From: Kryptolebias marmoratus
Lineage: Eukaryota; Chordata; Actinopteri; Cyprinodontiformes; Rivulidae
NCBI RefSeq assembly: GCF_001649575.2
Contig: NC_051438.1
Span: 23,544,816 to 23,608,815, forward strand
Reading direction: 5' to 3'
DNA: 64,000 nt
Both the position numbers and the translations under genes were made by a program. Of the stretch, positions 47,201-62,200 are shown in pieces. How positions within the stretch are numbered: position 1 is the stretch's first letter; the number at the start of each line of letters is the position of its first letter. Below the pieces are notes generated by a model that ran no database searches, had not been told where the DNA came from, and saw nothing but the letters and a program-made list of their open reading frames with translations.

Positions 47201-50200
47201 CTTTCTGTATCAGGTTTATTTTACTGCTCGAGGGGTAAATCTTACCTGCAGCATATGACGGCTTTACAGGACAAAGCGAGATCCAGGAAGTACTGGCGCA
47301 CTCCGAACGTCAGAGCATATTTAAGACTCTTTCCATCAATAATTAAAGCAAAGTCGTTTTCTTTGTAAATGGCATCTCCCAGCATTCCACAGTGGTGGCT
47401 AAGTGTTTCCCTTGTTGACTGTATGAAGAAACAACAGAAAAAATAAAAAATATTGGTTGCATTCAGTGACTTGTATGTCGAGCCTTAATGTTGGTGTTTT
47501 TGAAGGAAATGAGCAAACATTTCTGTCCCAACATTTCAAAGATTTCCTTTTGTTCCCGTTGGAGGTTTCTGAGTTAAAAAGATTTTCTGTAGTCTTAACA
47601 TTTTTGTCATGTTTTGATGTCATTCACAAATGGCTCTTGAGGCAGAATGTACACAAAAAAGTATCTGTTGTGTACTCTATTAATGTTCAAATGGGTACAA
47701 ATATTGGATTTACTGTTTTTGTCAATATATTATGCATCATAGCACTTCACACAAAGTAACTGTATTATCCTCGCAATAATGTAGAACAAGATCTTCCATT
47801 CAGAGGTGTTAGACTTAATTGATTCTCTATCATTTTTATTATTTCAGCATTTTACCAAACTATAACTGATATGTCCATTAAAAGACATTTAAACACTTTT
47901 ACATTGAGAATAAACTCTGGATATTGATTATCTTGTGTTTTGGATTATTTTCCTGCTGTACTGTAAGTGCTTTTAGGAGCTCCGTGAACTCATGTCATCA
48001 CGCTGTTTACAAATGATAATGTGACTTTCATCATGAGGTGTTTCAGGCCTTGTTCAAACTTCTGAGCTCCAGAAATGTGGCGGGTAAAATGAGGGTTCAA
48101 GTGTGCACTGAAAGCACAGTTTTATTATATAATTAATCTTGTGTCTAAAAGGACAAACTTAATAAGTGTTCCAGTCATTATTCATTCATAAAATAGACAA
48201 ATCTGTTAACTAATCTCAAACTGCTGCAGAGCAGCTGCTCGTGATATTTTACATGTTTATTATGATTTTCAGATATATTCCACTCAGACTCTGAGACATT
48301 AACACTGATCAGTTCTGTGGACAGATTCTGTTTTCCTTACACTATATCCGACCGTGATGATGAGAGACAATGAAAAGATATAAATACAAGACTGACAAGA
48401 AGCCCAACTGTCCCACTGTGGTGTCTGAATGGACGCAGGGCTAAGACCATTACTGTTTTCAGCGTTCTGTCCTCTCCACATATGGTGAAGTCATCAGCAC
48501 ATAAAAACTAGGATTTGAACAACACCGTTTTATCTTAAAAACACTACAGTAATCACAAATAAATTGGTATAGCACAATAAATAACATGATTAGCATAAAT
48601 TAACCATTTAAAAAAAAACTGTTTTTGTAATATTGCAGTATATATGTACTAAAGTCTAAATGTTTTAAGTAAACATATATAAATACTAGCTTTTATAGCA
48701 ATCAGGCAGGTCAAACGTAAAGATGAAACTGAACGTGTTTAACATAAAGTGCTCAGCAGATGCTCAAACAGCTGAAATAGTTTAAAAAATGGTGGCTATT
48801 ACCAGAAACGGAGGAGGAAGGGGTCTGGCCTGGCGTGGAGGTCAGATATGTCAAAGCATTCAGATTGTACCGTGGGGACCGTGCAACTTTCGCTTGGCAT
48901 AACAAAACTCTGAAACCTCAGCTTAAGGGAAATATTTGGAGAGAGGGGCTTTGAGTTTCACAAAGCGAGAGCCGGAGAGTGAGAGACACGCACGGAGAGA
49001 GATGATGGATTAACAGGAGAGAAAGCGAGCAGGAGGATACAAGCGGAGAGCAGCTGTGAGGACTTATCCGGCCCTGATGGGATCTGTAAAACAGCATGAG
49101 GAGATGAGCAGCGGACAGACGCATGTGTGTTAAGGCCAGAGGGCCCAAAGGTTCTGATATTTACGTTCAACTGCAACTACTCCAGCTGAGTTATCAGAGC
49201 CATTTCTGATTCCATCTCCATGACAATGCATGAATGAGCTCCTGTATACAACTTAAGTATGAGAAAGAATTCACTTTGTTTAGAACACAACCAATCCATT
49301 ATAAAAGTGCGATAAGCAGAGTTTACCATTTCCTCAAGTAGTACGCTCATTTCCCTCCTTATTTGCACTGAGGAATTTTACCACTAATGCTACATGTCTC
49401 CCCCTAAAGCCTCTTTGTTATGGCTATAATCACCAGTTCAGCCTATGTGATGAGCTACTGTTTGGTTTTTGGAGCGGGTATGTGGTGTCCATTCAGAGAT
49501 CCACAAGAGCGTCCCATAAAGACTGAGCTCCATTGTTGATATAGGTCTTGAGTGATGCAGCCAACAGGACGTGACACTCACGATGTGGAATCTGGTCATT
49601 TGTATGGATGTAATGTCATCATCTGTCCTCAACTTGGAAGTCCACAAATAGAGATTGTTTCAGCTTGGTTAGAAGTGTTTAGACATACACTCCAGCAGGT
49701 AATGTTTTAGTGTTTCAATCAAAAACTTTATTTCGAAAGTAAATTTCTGTAGAAATTTGAATAATGACACAAATCTGGCTAAACCTGCACTCTGCAACAA
49801 TTAATATTTCAATATTCAAAACACTATTCTGCTCTCAAAATGTTTTAAAACAAAAAAAGTATTTCCAAACAATTTATTTTGGAGAAAGTTTACTAAAATT
49901 TAGCCCCAACTAAATATAAGTTTTTGCTTTGATTACAATCTTCAAACAGCAACAAAAAAAAAAAAAAAGGAAACCAATAAACCTCATTCACAGTACTTTC
50001 AGACCTCCTCGTGCTGCGGCCTGGCTCTCTGTTGGCGGAGAGCTTTCTCTTCCTGAGTTTTAACAAACTGCCTTAAGTAAGCATCTGCTCAACCACAGGA
50101 GAATGGAAGCTGACATTTCGAAGCGCTGGTCTGTGCGCTTCGTGAATGCACCGACCCTACATTCTACCTCAGCTCCATTTATCACGCTTAACAAACGCCT

Positions 50201-53200
50201 GACAGAGTGAAGGCCGTCCGTCATCACCCAGAAACACCCGCCTGCCCTGCCGGCCACCACTTCGTGGCATTTTCCTCTTCATGTCTGACAAACCGAACCC
50301 AGCGGAGTCTTGGCTTCGGCTTCTGAGCTCGGCTCTTTCTTGCTGAAATTGCAGGGACTTGCCCTTTTCAATCCCAGGAACAACAGACAAGGCCCTCCTG
50401 CGGGGGGGTTAACAGACTTCACTGTTGGGCGTCTTAACGATGTTAAACGTGGATTTGAGGATGTGTGGTGGGTTCATGAGGAAGGCTCCCTGTAGCTTTA
50501 TCCTTTCAAAATCGAGACAGTTATTTTGGAGAGATTACGCGAGGATACTCAAATGCCTGTGACAAAAGTATTCAGAGTTTTATTTAGGAAATTACATTAA
50601 CTTTTGTCAAAGTTTTTTTTGTTTTCAGGTATTTAGAAGCACTAATTGGAGCATAAATTCTGTTTTTACATTAATAAAAATGTCATGTGTCTCTTAATGA
50701 CTTTAAAAAAGAAACACAACTAATTTATTGCTTTCTCTTTAGCTCCCTGACATCCTGCAACAACAGATCTTTACAGCAGGAACTGAAACTTTTTGGATCA
50801 GATTGGTGCAAAACATTTTAAAAAGACATAGTTTTGGTTAAATATTAAGGTAAACAGAGGTGAAGTGTACATATTTTGGTTGAATATTATTTCTGTAAAG
50901 AATTAAAGTTGTAGCATTTGTGGCAAAATCTTTTCTACTTACATCCAGACTATCTTCATTGATCACAAGCATGCCCATGTTCTTTGTTAGGAGTTTGCAG
51001 GAATGTCCTGAGATAGAAGAGAGCATAACAAAATTAAATTCTGCATTTTTAAAGTATTTTTTAGACTTGAAAACACAAGTAGTTAAACATATGGGTTAGA
51101 ATATATATCTTTAATAAAGTGTCAATCCTACTGGTTTATAAAAAGTTTTGTTAATAAAAGGTTTAATAACCCATTTAAGTTATCTATAGTAAACAAAAAA
51201 ATATATTAAACAACAAAAATAAGTTGACAAAATCAAACAAGCAATACAACAGTTTAAGAGGAAGCAATTAAAATGTAAACAACAAGAGTCAGTGTCTTAG
51301 AACATGACTAATGAGTTTGGTTTACAAGAGTTTGTCAGTTTCCTGTTTTAACAGGCAGTTACAACTCTGGGTTACCCAACATGGCTCCCTGGGGAGCGCT
51401 CCGCTCAGCTCTTGGCTGGGACAGACACTCGGGATCAGCAGCAAGTGGTGGAGGGAGCTTCTCAGAACAGAAATGTTTCATGAACCAAGACTGAAGGCTT
51501 CAGTTCAGTGCTGCAGATGTACGAGAAGGCAGCCATCTGTGGCATAACCACAGAAATATTTGTGGGTTTCAACACTTTGCTTCTGTCTGGAAAGAGATTT
51601 GAGTTTTCTTAAGGAGGTTACCACATAACCTGTCTTTTTGGGAATACATGGGTGGCTTTTTCTGTGAGTGGAAATGAGATAGGAGCATGCACAAAACATA
51701 CAGAAACACTCAGTTTAATACAACAGTGCAGACACACACACACACACACACACACAGAGGAAATGAGTGAGTTTCACCCTCAGAGTTAAAACCAAACAGG
51801 CTTCAGTCTGGGCTCTGGCAGATTGTTTTGTTAAGTGCAAAGGTGCAAACGTCCAAAGATTTGCCGCTGTGTGGAAAATGTCTCTCCATCTCAACGCTGT
51901 CTCTATTCCCTCCCCCCTCGTCAATGTCTAACACAGCCCTTCCGCTTAATGTGTTTACGTTTGAGCTCATTTGAGAGCTCTTTTTTATTTCACCAAAGTT
52001 AAATCCTGTCCCTTTCTCCACTGCAGGCGGAACTAAACTCTGGTCCCACAGGCCTTATGGAATGTGAAACAACACTCATGTCACAGTAATCTCTGCGATG
52101 CCTGGGGAGCAACAATTAAAGATGCATATTTTTACTTCAGAGAGCATTCAGAAAGAATCACATGTTGATTAAGAGCTGACATTTGTGTGGACAGATAAGA
52201 AACTGTGTTTACTCTCTTGTGTCTAAGCCCAATTTGGAATAGTGCGCAGCGCTTTATCATCTTGGCAATGATATAATCTTTCAGTACGGGGAAAAGTCAA
52301 TAGTGAGCAGAGTTTTTACCGAGCAACTCTGTCAAAAAAGCAGAGCTGTAAAAATACTTGCAGTGAGCATTAGGCTCTGCTGAGCCCCCTCACATCTGGG
52401 CACAGTGGGCACAAAGAGCTGATTCAGGCAGGCCTCAGTGGTAGGTGCAGCCACAAACGGAGCTACCTTTGATATCTATTTGTCTAAACTCTGTGCTACC
52501 AAGTTAGCTGTATCCAAGCCTGATATACTTTTGGTATTTCCTAACATCAGAAAATTCTCATACAAGGGCATGTAAATGAACTGGAGTGGTCAACCAGCAT
52601 TACTTATTTGCCTTTCTGATAACATCTTTAAAATGTCTGACGAAGTTAGATGTGTGAGAGGAGTCTGCTTATGTATAGTTGCATTTTATTTATTTCATAT
52701 GAGTCTGGAGTGCTCATATATCACTCTGCAACAGATGCTTTCACAAGATATGTGTGACAGAGAAACATTCAACTTGTCAGTAGTTTATGGTGCTGGGTGA
52801 GGAATGACCACGGCACTGACTGGGGTACCTGTGAGAGGGAAGTACATAAACAAGGCTAAAGTGTGTCCTGATGCAGCAACATGAACGGAAAAGCTTCTAT
52901 AATGCAAACAGCTATGGATGTTTTTTACTTTACATGTGTTAGCAATTCAAGCATCAGTTTCTTATTATGCAGCTGGTAGCAGAGCTGGGCTTTCGTCTGT
53001 GTGAGAGCAGTGTTTCTAGGTGAAAGGGGGCAGATTTAAAAACATATCCTGCTGCACAGCTACAGAAATCTAAAAAGTGTGCCGTTGATGACTTGAGAGA
53101 GAAGCAGCACGGCACTTTAAATGACACACGTCAGAACAGGATCCATGCAGAACAAAGTTTAAAGGCTAGAAAGCCTATCTGTTGTTTCTTACCAATATTG

Positions 53201-56200
53201 ATGGCTGTTTCCTGTTTGTCCCCAGTCAGGATCCAGATCTTAATGTCGGCCTTCATTAGAGTCTCGATGGTTTCAGGCACCTTATCTTGGAGCTTGTCCT
53301 CGATCGCCGTGGCCCCCAGGAGCTGCAGGTTCTGCTCCACAGAAAGTAGAGAGGGAAAAAAAAAAAAGTCTGTAAGTGGGGAACATAACAGAGGAAAGCC
53401 TTTAAAACCTCATGTGTCAGACAAAAATCTGAGTCGGGGTTGTGTCACTCAATCAGCCGTGTTTTTCTTCTCATCAGCTGCGTTTGTTTACTACAAAGTA
53501 AAACCGCCATGGGCTTAGGCGGTTTTGGATCAATTACTGCGCCCCTGTGGGTGCACATCTCTGGGCATGATTTTAGCCACACCAGCTCAGCCACAAATAC
53601 AGTTGGCTGGATTTTCCCAGGAAACTCTGTGGTTCTTTGGAATTGGTTAAAGACTTGTAAGGGCTCATCATGAGGCCAAAAATTTGACAAGACCCAGGGG
53701 TTGAGGGGAGACGGCAGCCAGCAGCGGAGGAAAGGCCGGGGAAACTGTTTAAGTTGCGACCCGAGTTCTGCTCGCCTGTCCCCGCTGCAGTTCTGTCCGG
53801 TTTAATCACTGTGAATCACATAACATGGGGAATTAAAGCCTTGGGACAAACAAAACACTATCTGCTTTGTCCCAATTTGACTGTTTGATGCTAAATGTTA
53901 TAATGTTCCTAAGGCTATCATAAAAGAACCACCATGATTCCACTGAGTACTCAGAAGCTGCGTGGGGCTGTTATGTTATCATTTTAAGGAGGTGTTTTTT
54001 TCAGCTCAGAGCCGACGCATTAGGGCATTAAGACAGAGGCTTGTAAAAGTCTAAATCTAAGGTAAGTAACTAAGGTTACTGGAGCTAAAGTGTGTAAACT
54101 GATCAGTCGTCAGGAGATCTTCCTGAAAAACGCTGTTTCCTAAATGATGGCTAACCAAGGTCAAGTGCAACTGGGCCAGAAGTAGCATTGAATGATATTA
54201 AAGAAGCTTGTGATGTGCAACATTACTGTTTAATACTGCAATGACAGTAACAACTGGAATAAACCACGTTTTTCCCAACTCTTCACTTTCTCTTCTGCAT
54301 GGTCATAGCCATCATCTAAACCAGATGTGAGCATCAAGGCCAGTAAGAGTGTGTTGCTTTGACCAAATATATTATTAGCATATAGAATATGAATACATAG
54401 TACTTGAAATATAATAACTTATGGCAGTCCAAGCAGTCCTTTGCAATATTGATATTGAACTGATGGTAAATTCTAGATATAGTGTGCAGCCCTAGCCAGA
54501 AATAATTAATTTAGGTTTTCAAGCTTAATCAAATCTCTGGAGTCAGGAGAAATGTCTTCCAGTAGTTTACAGTAATATACTGAAGCACAAAGCAAAGTTA
54601 GAAATCCAAAGGTTGTGATGTTGAAATATTGCTGCAACACTAAAATAATTAATTATTACAGTAAAAGTAATGGAAATAATTCATAAATTTTAATAATACA
54701 TTTTATTTTAAAGGTTTTTCAAAGAAACAAAACAGAAATGGAGTAAAATTACACTTTAATTTTAATATCTAAAAACAGAATTTATCATGCTAAAAAAAGA
54801 AATTCTTCCACAATAACATACCTGAACACGACCTGACTGACTTCAGATTAATCTTCTCGATCACTGCTGAAAAGTCTCTTCCTCTCTGTAGCATTTGACC
54901 ACAACTCCATTGTGCCCTCATGTGGCCTCACTGTGTATATTTTTAGGTGTGGGTGGCCCCGATCTGCAACGAACCCCAAACCCCTGGCAGCAGCAGTGCC
55001 ACACTCGGATCATTAAGCAGCGCTCATTACATTTCCCTCTTTCAAAGCTTTTATGTTTGCCTCATGATTGATTGCCTCCATTTGTTTCGGGCAGCCGGGA
55101 GCAGCCACCAAGACATGCCAAGAGGCTGATTTACAGCTGTGGCTTCCTGTGTTTGACTAACGCTTCCATACAGCCCGACCTCACCGAAAACCAATACTAC
55201 CTGCTGGTAAAATCTTCAGTCTCGCACAAAATCGGCACATTTTTGAACGTTTACAGACATAATTGTGCTTCCCCCACTGGTTACACCAGAGTTCATGTCA
55301 AGTTCACTCTGACTGTAGATGCCTTCCCAAAGGATGGTTTGTATGAAAACTCGCAGGAGGTAATTAAATCTAAAGCTGTTTTTTTACTTAATTAAGTTCA
55401 CCTTTTTTTAAAATTTGCAAATCTAAAGAAAGAAGAAGTTTTTTTTTTTGTTTTTTTAGAAGTTCAAGGGACACAAAGTGTCACGGGAACAGGAAGTAAT
55501 TGCACAAAAGCAGGATGTGAGCGTTTTTCTCGGCACACCTTTTCTATCAGTTCGTAGCTTTCCTCCAGCTTCAGGGTTCGGTTCTGAAGGGAGGTGCTGG
55601 CTCTGTGGTGGATCTCCTGCCAGTGCTGAAAGGACGACTCACTGATGTCCGCCACCGCAAAGCACAGAGTGCGCAGCCCTGAAAGATTAAAAACACCCAG
55701 GTCGGATGTCATGACCTCCTGACAACATGTAGCTCTCTAAATAACGTTAGAAATGTCACCCAGATCGAAGGAATTAATCTGAATCAATACAGATCGAGAC
55801 ATGAGGACCTGAATCAGTAAAATGTGGCTTAAACTTTCTGTACAGATGTCATCATATGGAGCTCCTTACAGACTGATTGCTAACTACATGTATACATTTT
55901 CATAGTGTAGTCATGTTTAATGGATGTACGTGACAAATTTTACCTTTTCCCCCTCGTCTCATTTAAATGATCAACCATAGAAGAAAAATAAAAACGATTT
56001 TTTATTTGAACATCCAGAGGAAAACTAATGCAAAAAATTGCATGTGCCACCATTTGACCAGAGTTTAATTTACACACATCTATTCTATCTGGTCTATGTT
56101 TATTTGACACAAAAATAAAAAGGTAAGTTATCCAGGAATAGTAAAGATCCTGTTAAATAAAGACCTCATCACTTTGTTAGAAGACAGAAAGCTTTTTAAC

Positions 56201-59200
56201 TTTTTATTTAGAAACTTTTCATAATGTACTGACTGTGATTGTATTACAATATGGACTGAATTAACTATAATTGGATTATAATCTGGATTTGTTGTGGACT
56301 AAATTGCATTATTGATTTGTTCCTTCTTTGTATATAGCGCCCTGAGATGACTTTTGTTGTGAACTGGAGTTATATAAACAAACTGAACTGAATTGATCAA
56401 TTTTCAGCTCTTTCCAAACGACTGTCTGAAGAGCTTCAAAATCTGTCCTGAGTGCTATATTTAGCTCACATCAAATATTTCTGATGACATCATTTTCCTG
56501 GTGCCTCACAAGGGGGCAGTAGGAACACAAGGAATAGTGTCTGCTGTTTTCATCGAAAAGCGCACTGCTAGATTTTAATATACCTGGGAAAAAAAAACCC
56601 TTCACACTTCAAATAAATATTTGTTTTGGAGGAAAATATCTTTGGAAAATCAAACTCATTGTAATTCCAAAGTGGAGAATATGATTATAACCATAAATAA
56701 ATGAGGAGCGTGTGCTGCAGCTTAGAGGCAACCTAAGGCAGGGGGCGATGTTTCTCCACTCACCCTCGGTGGCAAACTGCTCCAAGTGCTTTAATGTGAT
56801 CTCTTTGTACCTCGAGCTGTCTGCCAGACGGTCGTAGATCACTGTGTCCTGGAGGGAAACAAACTCTCATTGGTTAGTGACACCCTGAGAGGAGAAACAG
56901 TAACATCCTGGCCTCAAACAGAGCAGCACACACACACAGCCTTCTACATTATAATCCATGCCTAAATGTCAGAAAAGCTTTAAAAATACATAACTATTAA
57001 TATGTTTAGTAACCATAATTCTTAATGTTAGCCCTCTTTGAGCAAAATTATTTTTAATTTTAACTGTAAACCTGACTAATGACTGCTTTGTTGAACTTGA
57101 TTTACTTTTATTGTTGAGTTTGAACAGAAACCTGTTCTCCAATTCTTAGATCTACACAAAAACATGATGTTTTCAGCGTAGTGTCGCTGCTAACAATCCA
57201 GGAGGTTCTGCAGACTGAGCGTCTTCATGTGACACTCAGTGTGTGTGTCTGTTTGTGTGACATTTTATTCTGCTGCCCATTGACAACATTTCCTGATATA
57301 AGCGAGAAGCGATGAGAGGAGCATTCGAATCGTGTGTGTGTGTGCGTGGCAACGATGTGTGATGATGGGCTGTCATGCGTTGCCATGGAGAGAGACGGGC
57401 ACTCACGGCTCCTTTGCAGTAGAGGCGGATCTTCCCAGATGGGGTGCGCATGATGACCGACATCCTCTTCCTCGCGCTAAGAAACAAAAAAAGCCAAACT
57501 GGTAAAAGGTACAATAAAGGCGTGGCATTTCTTGAAGAAATGCTTGTGGTTTTGATCAAACCTTGCAAACGATGTAATGGGCGAGCTCACAAGATGTGTT
57601 AGCTCCTGGAGTATGTGTTGGTAACTTTACCTTTAACTCAATATCTGTAAAACTGAGTTACAGCCATTTGTGCGTTTTCTCAGGTGAGGTAGCTGTGGCA
57701 GCCATTTTGGATGGGGTTGACACCAAAAGGAAATCAGTTACAGATGTACATCTAAAGATTACTTTCTGAAAGTTTAATTAAAATCTGTCAAGTAATTCAT
57801 GAGGTATTTAGCTAACAGACACACACACACACACACAGCCCTTCTGGAGTCGAGCAATAACACGAAGACAAAGCTCAATCATCACAATGTCTGCTGTAAC
57901 AAAATTCAAACTGTAATTTAAAAAAGGGATGGATATCTCAGTAAAACTAAAAGTTTCTCCAAGTCATAAAAAGACACTACCGCAGTGAATTTAATACCTA
58001 AAATAATTACAGTTCTCAAAGAATTACCTTGTAAACTCCAGCACATGAAGCAGTTCGTATTTCTCCTCTGTTCCGAGCTAAATAAAAGAAATGTACAAGT
58101 TAAAATGGTCTGAAAGAGACACCTCTATCTTTGTTTTATCGGACAGCTTATATTCAGTAACACAAGCAGACCCTTCCATCCTTTTCAAATCAGCCTTAAT
58201 TGCAGTTTAAATGTGTTTATCAGTCGCCTCTCCTGAGCTGACGGAGGGAAAATAACAAGGTAAAATTCAATTAACTTCCCTAATTGTGAGGACTGCTAGG
58301 TGCAAGACAAAGTGATTAAGTAGACGCTTAGAGCTTTAGAGGGTCTAATGAAGATTAGGAGGAAGGAAACACAAAATGTTCTGACCTCAGACAAAAAAAA
58401 AAAATTAAAATGGTTCTGGCCTTTTAGCCTCAGGGTTTCTGAGTGCAGTTATCAGGTTAGGTAATTAGGCTAACGACAGGATGTGTGACCTGAGTCTGGG
58501 AGAGGACACACCCTCTCAGGTTGGGATATAATTACAACAGATGTGATGTGTTTTTATTCCTGAAAGCAGCACACCAAACTGTCTGAAAGCAAAATATCTG
58601 CTGACTTTTTATAGTTTATTCATCAACACTGTATCACCTAATCCAGATTACTGATATCAGCTTATGAACTTATAATTTTTCTCAGTATTTAATGACACAT
58701 GCTTTAAATTGTGTATTTTACATTATCTTCCTTGGATTTAGCTTAAATTCTTGTCATTAGTTTCGCTGTCTGATGCTATAGTCTGGGCTTTTTTTCTTAT
58801 TTGAAGTCACACCAGGCCATCATGAGGCGAGTTTAAAAGCTTAAGAGAATCCATCCATCAGCCCAGTAGCTTGCTGTGCTCCCATCCAACTTGTCTCCAC
58901 TTACCATTTCCACAATGACGCTGTCTGGAGTTCGTCCAGAAAATACGAAGCCGAGGTTTCGAGCTGCTCTCACCAGAGCTCCTTCATCTGGGAAACAACG
59001 ACAAAAAAGTGCAAAATGTAAAACATGAAGGTACCTCCCAAACCACTGAGTGTCTGCAGATAACATGGAATTAGAACATTATTTTTTTTTATTTAAAGAA
59101 TCACAGTTGGGACATCCTGGGATATATTTAGATGTGAATAAACTTGTTAGTATCCTTCTACAATGATAAAAAAACAACTGATGTGACTGCAGAAAACTAC

Positions 59201-62200
59201 TGGTTGAAGCTGTCAAACTGCTTTGATTTCTTTACGGATGTGAGAGGCATTCCTTCCTTTCTCCAATATTTGTTGTTGACTTGAAGATAATGTCGAAGGC
59301 CATGTTTTTCTGACAGACAGCTGCCTCGGTCAGTTACTCTGAATGACTGAAAGACCACTAAAGAAATCAAAAGTAACACACACCATGTAATTTGTAAACA
59401 GGAAACTTTATTTCAGAGCATTTCTGGCTCTCGCGCGTGCTCTATTGAATATAAATGGCATGAAATACTGAAGTCAAGAGGCCATAGCACTCTGCTCCCT
59501 CAGCTTAGCCGAATGTAACTAAATGGAAAATTAAACATTACAGAGAAGCAACAAGCTCGGTATCTTTACAAAGCACCTGGAAGCAGGGCCAGCATTTTAT
59601 GATGTGGATTAGCAGAGCTGTAGCTAACGATCTGGTGTATTACCAACTTCTCCAGCAGCAGTTTGGAATTAAAAATACAGTAAAACTGTCTCCGAGCACC
59701 ATCTAAGACAGAAGCGCAGGAACACTTTCTTTAATTCTGACACTTGTGCCCCCTGAAGGCTGCATGTGCCAGAGCTAATTATTTCCCACTTTTAAACACA
59801 TGGAGTGTGAACGTAAGTGTTTGATACTGATGGAAAAGTGAAGTTCATATTGCACCTTTGCTCTCCCATATGCAATGGTTTAAATTCCTAATTCGCTGCT
59901 TGCCTTTAAAAGTGTATCATGTATCAAGTGTATCGTATTTAATGGTGAAAGTCTCTACCTCTTTTAGGACACAAAGCTCAAGAGTGCATATCTTGCTTTT
60001 ATATAATAAACAGAAAATTTAATCAGATTGTAGGATGCATTTGAGAATAACTGCTGCTAACAATTACAACATGAACTGAAAGGAAGATATATATATATTA
60101 TACACAGAAAGTGTGATACCTGGAGAAGCAGCTTGGTAGGTGATTTTTCCATCCATGCGCTCGGGGACTGCAGTGTGACAGATGGCCATCATGGTCATGA
60201 ACTCCAGGATAACAGCAGCTGTGGGCTACAGAAAGCAGAAAGGGCACATTGACTTTTAATGTTCTTAAATAAAACATGTGACAGACGCAGAACAATTATA
60301 AAAGACCTTCAAGAAGCGCTTTAAACATCTTGTCCTGATCCGTGGGTTATAAAAAATAATTTATTGCAGATTTAAAGTTGAGGACAAAAGAAACTCGAGT
60401 CACATTTTTTTCAAAACCAGCCTGTTTGTCAGTATCTCCAAAACATGTGGCTTCAGTTCTTAGCAATTAGGTTTAAAGAAACAAATAACCACTGGTAACA
60501 AGCCAATGGGTCACATGGGCCTGCAAGATTCAAGCTCTGACACACATTTAGTCATGCTTTTTCATCCAATATAAACTAACCTCAGCTAATGGAAAAAAGG
60601 GCCCAACCTACATACTGAGGGCATTTACATTAATGAAGAGAACAGTATGACTAATTTGCCGTGGGGTGGACTCAGACAGGCATCTGCTGAAGCTCCTATC
60701 TAACACTGGAGGACCAGCAGTTTGGACTCGGCGACCATGACTGAGTCAGAGAAACCAGCGGCCTTCGGGGCCACAGAAGGCCTGAATAATCCAGCAACAG
60801 CACCAACAGGAGCCTGGCTGCAAACTACTGTTAACAATGGGCTAAAAACAGGCTGAGCACACTCCAGTTCCTACTTTACCATCACTCTGAGCAATCAATA
60901 CAGATTCCAGCAACCCACAGTTACACAGTGAATACACAAATAGATTGATAATACTATTCAGGGATGCTGCAAAGTGTTCAACTCGCCTTTTTCAAACACA
61001 AAGCTGACTACTAAAGCTTAGTGTAACGTATTTTTCTTTATGTTGGCCTTGAGAACGATGATGAAAAGAACAAAGGCGAAAATAAATGATGGGGACAAAG
61101 AGGGTGAATCAAAGAGACACTTGTGAGTGAAAATACAGAGTCCATTCCAGTCCAGGTGGCTGTGAGAGGCGGCTCTGTCTCCTGGCAGCATGCTAATCTG
61201 CTCTGGGCTGACAGGTACCCTCTGAAGGACATGTTGGTGTGTATGTCTGGGTGTATGAGAGTGTAACAGAGACAGATATTATGCGGGAACTAAATTTAGA
61301 GCTCAAGATTAAGGGCGTGTCAGTCCCCAAAAAAAGTCCAGGAAATTAACTCTCAGAGTTACAAATGGCTGTGTTTACACTTCTGTTTTCATAGATTTAA
61401 TGTTTTTTTTTAATATAGTGTTATTTAGTGAACATTAGAGTTATTTTTAATAAGAAAAAGATAGTTTGGGATACATATTTTAAATATTCCACAAATGTCA
61501 AGATTTCTTTCTGTAGGTCTTTATAGAAAAAGAAGCACAGAGACGTGTGTCGTTGTCTCAGGATGGTGAAAACCAGCACAGAGAGGTAAATCCGTTTGAA
61601 CTTTGTTATGATTGTGAGATTAGATGCAACTGTTTACAGAATGCTGCCAGCTATCATCCCCACTAACTCCTGGCTAACTTGTGCCACAGCTGCAGTGACA
61701 AACACTGTCTCACCTCAGAGTGCAAAGCATCGAAGGGTCAGGAGAAAAGTGAAGCAGGAGGAGTAAGCGTGCCCACGAGTAAACACCCACAAAAGGTGCT
61801 GAAACTCTGCAGATGGAGCGCAAATCCAGGAAACATGAAAGCACCAGAGGGAATGCTAATTATTGTCAGAGTTGTTAAATCCCTTCTCTTCTACTCTGCC
61901 ATCCCCCTCAACACTGTGTCAAGAATACTTCTCTGAACAGCCTGCAGCCACGCAAAACTGCTGGTAATGGTCAGGAGGAGGACAGTTTCAGTAAAAACAC
62001 TCCTGACAGCCATTAGGTGTTGGCACTTTAATTACATCAGGTGTTAGGGAAAATTTATCATTTATTTTAGCACCTACAGGAGTGTAATATAAGTGAAAGT
62101 AATGTTAATTAAATTTTGGTTTTAGAAGATTAAAATAATCTGCATTTGTTTCCCCAATTTAAAGGAATAATTACATATTTAGGGGGAAAAAACAGCTCCT

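Noticed and set aside
53338..53340. VEQ residues before NLQLLG as coding
   Set aside because: The CAG before AAC is the splice acceptor; the upstream exon ends in IEK, giving YELIEKNLQLLG without extra residues.
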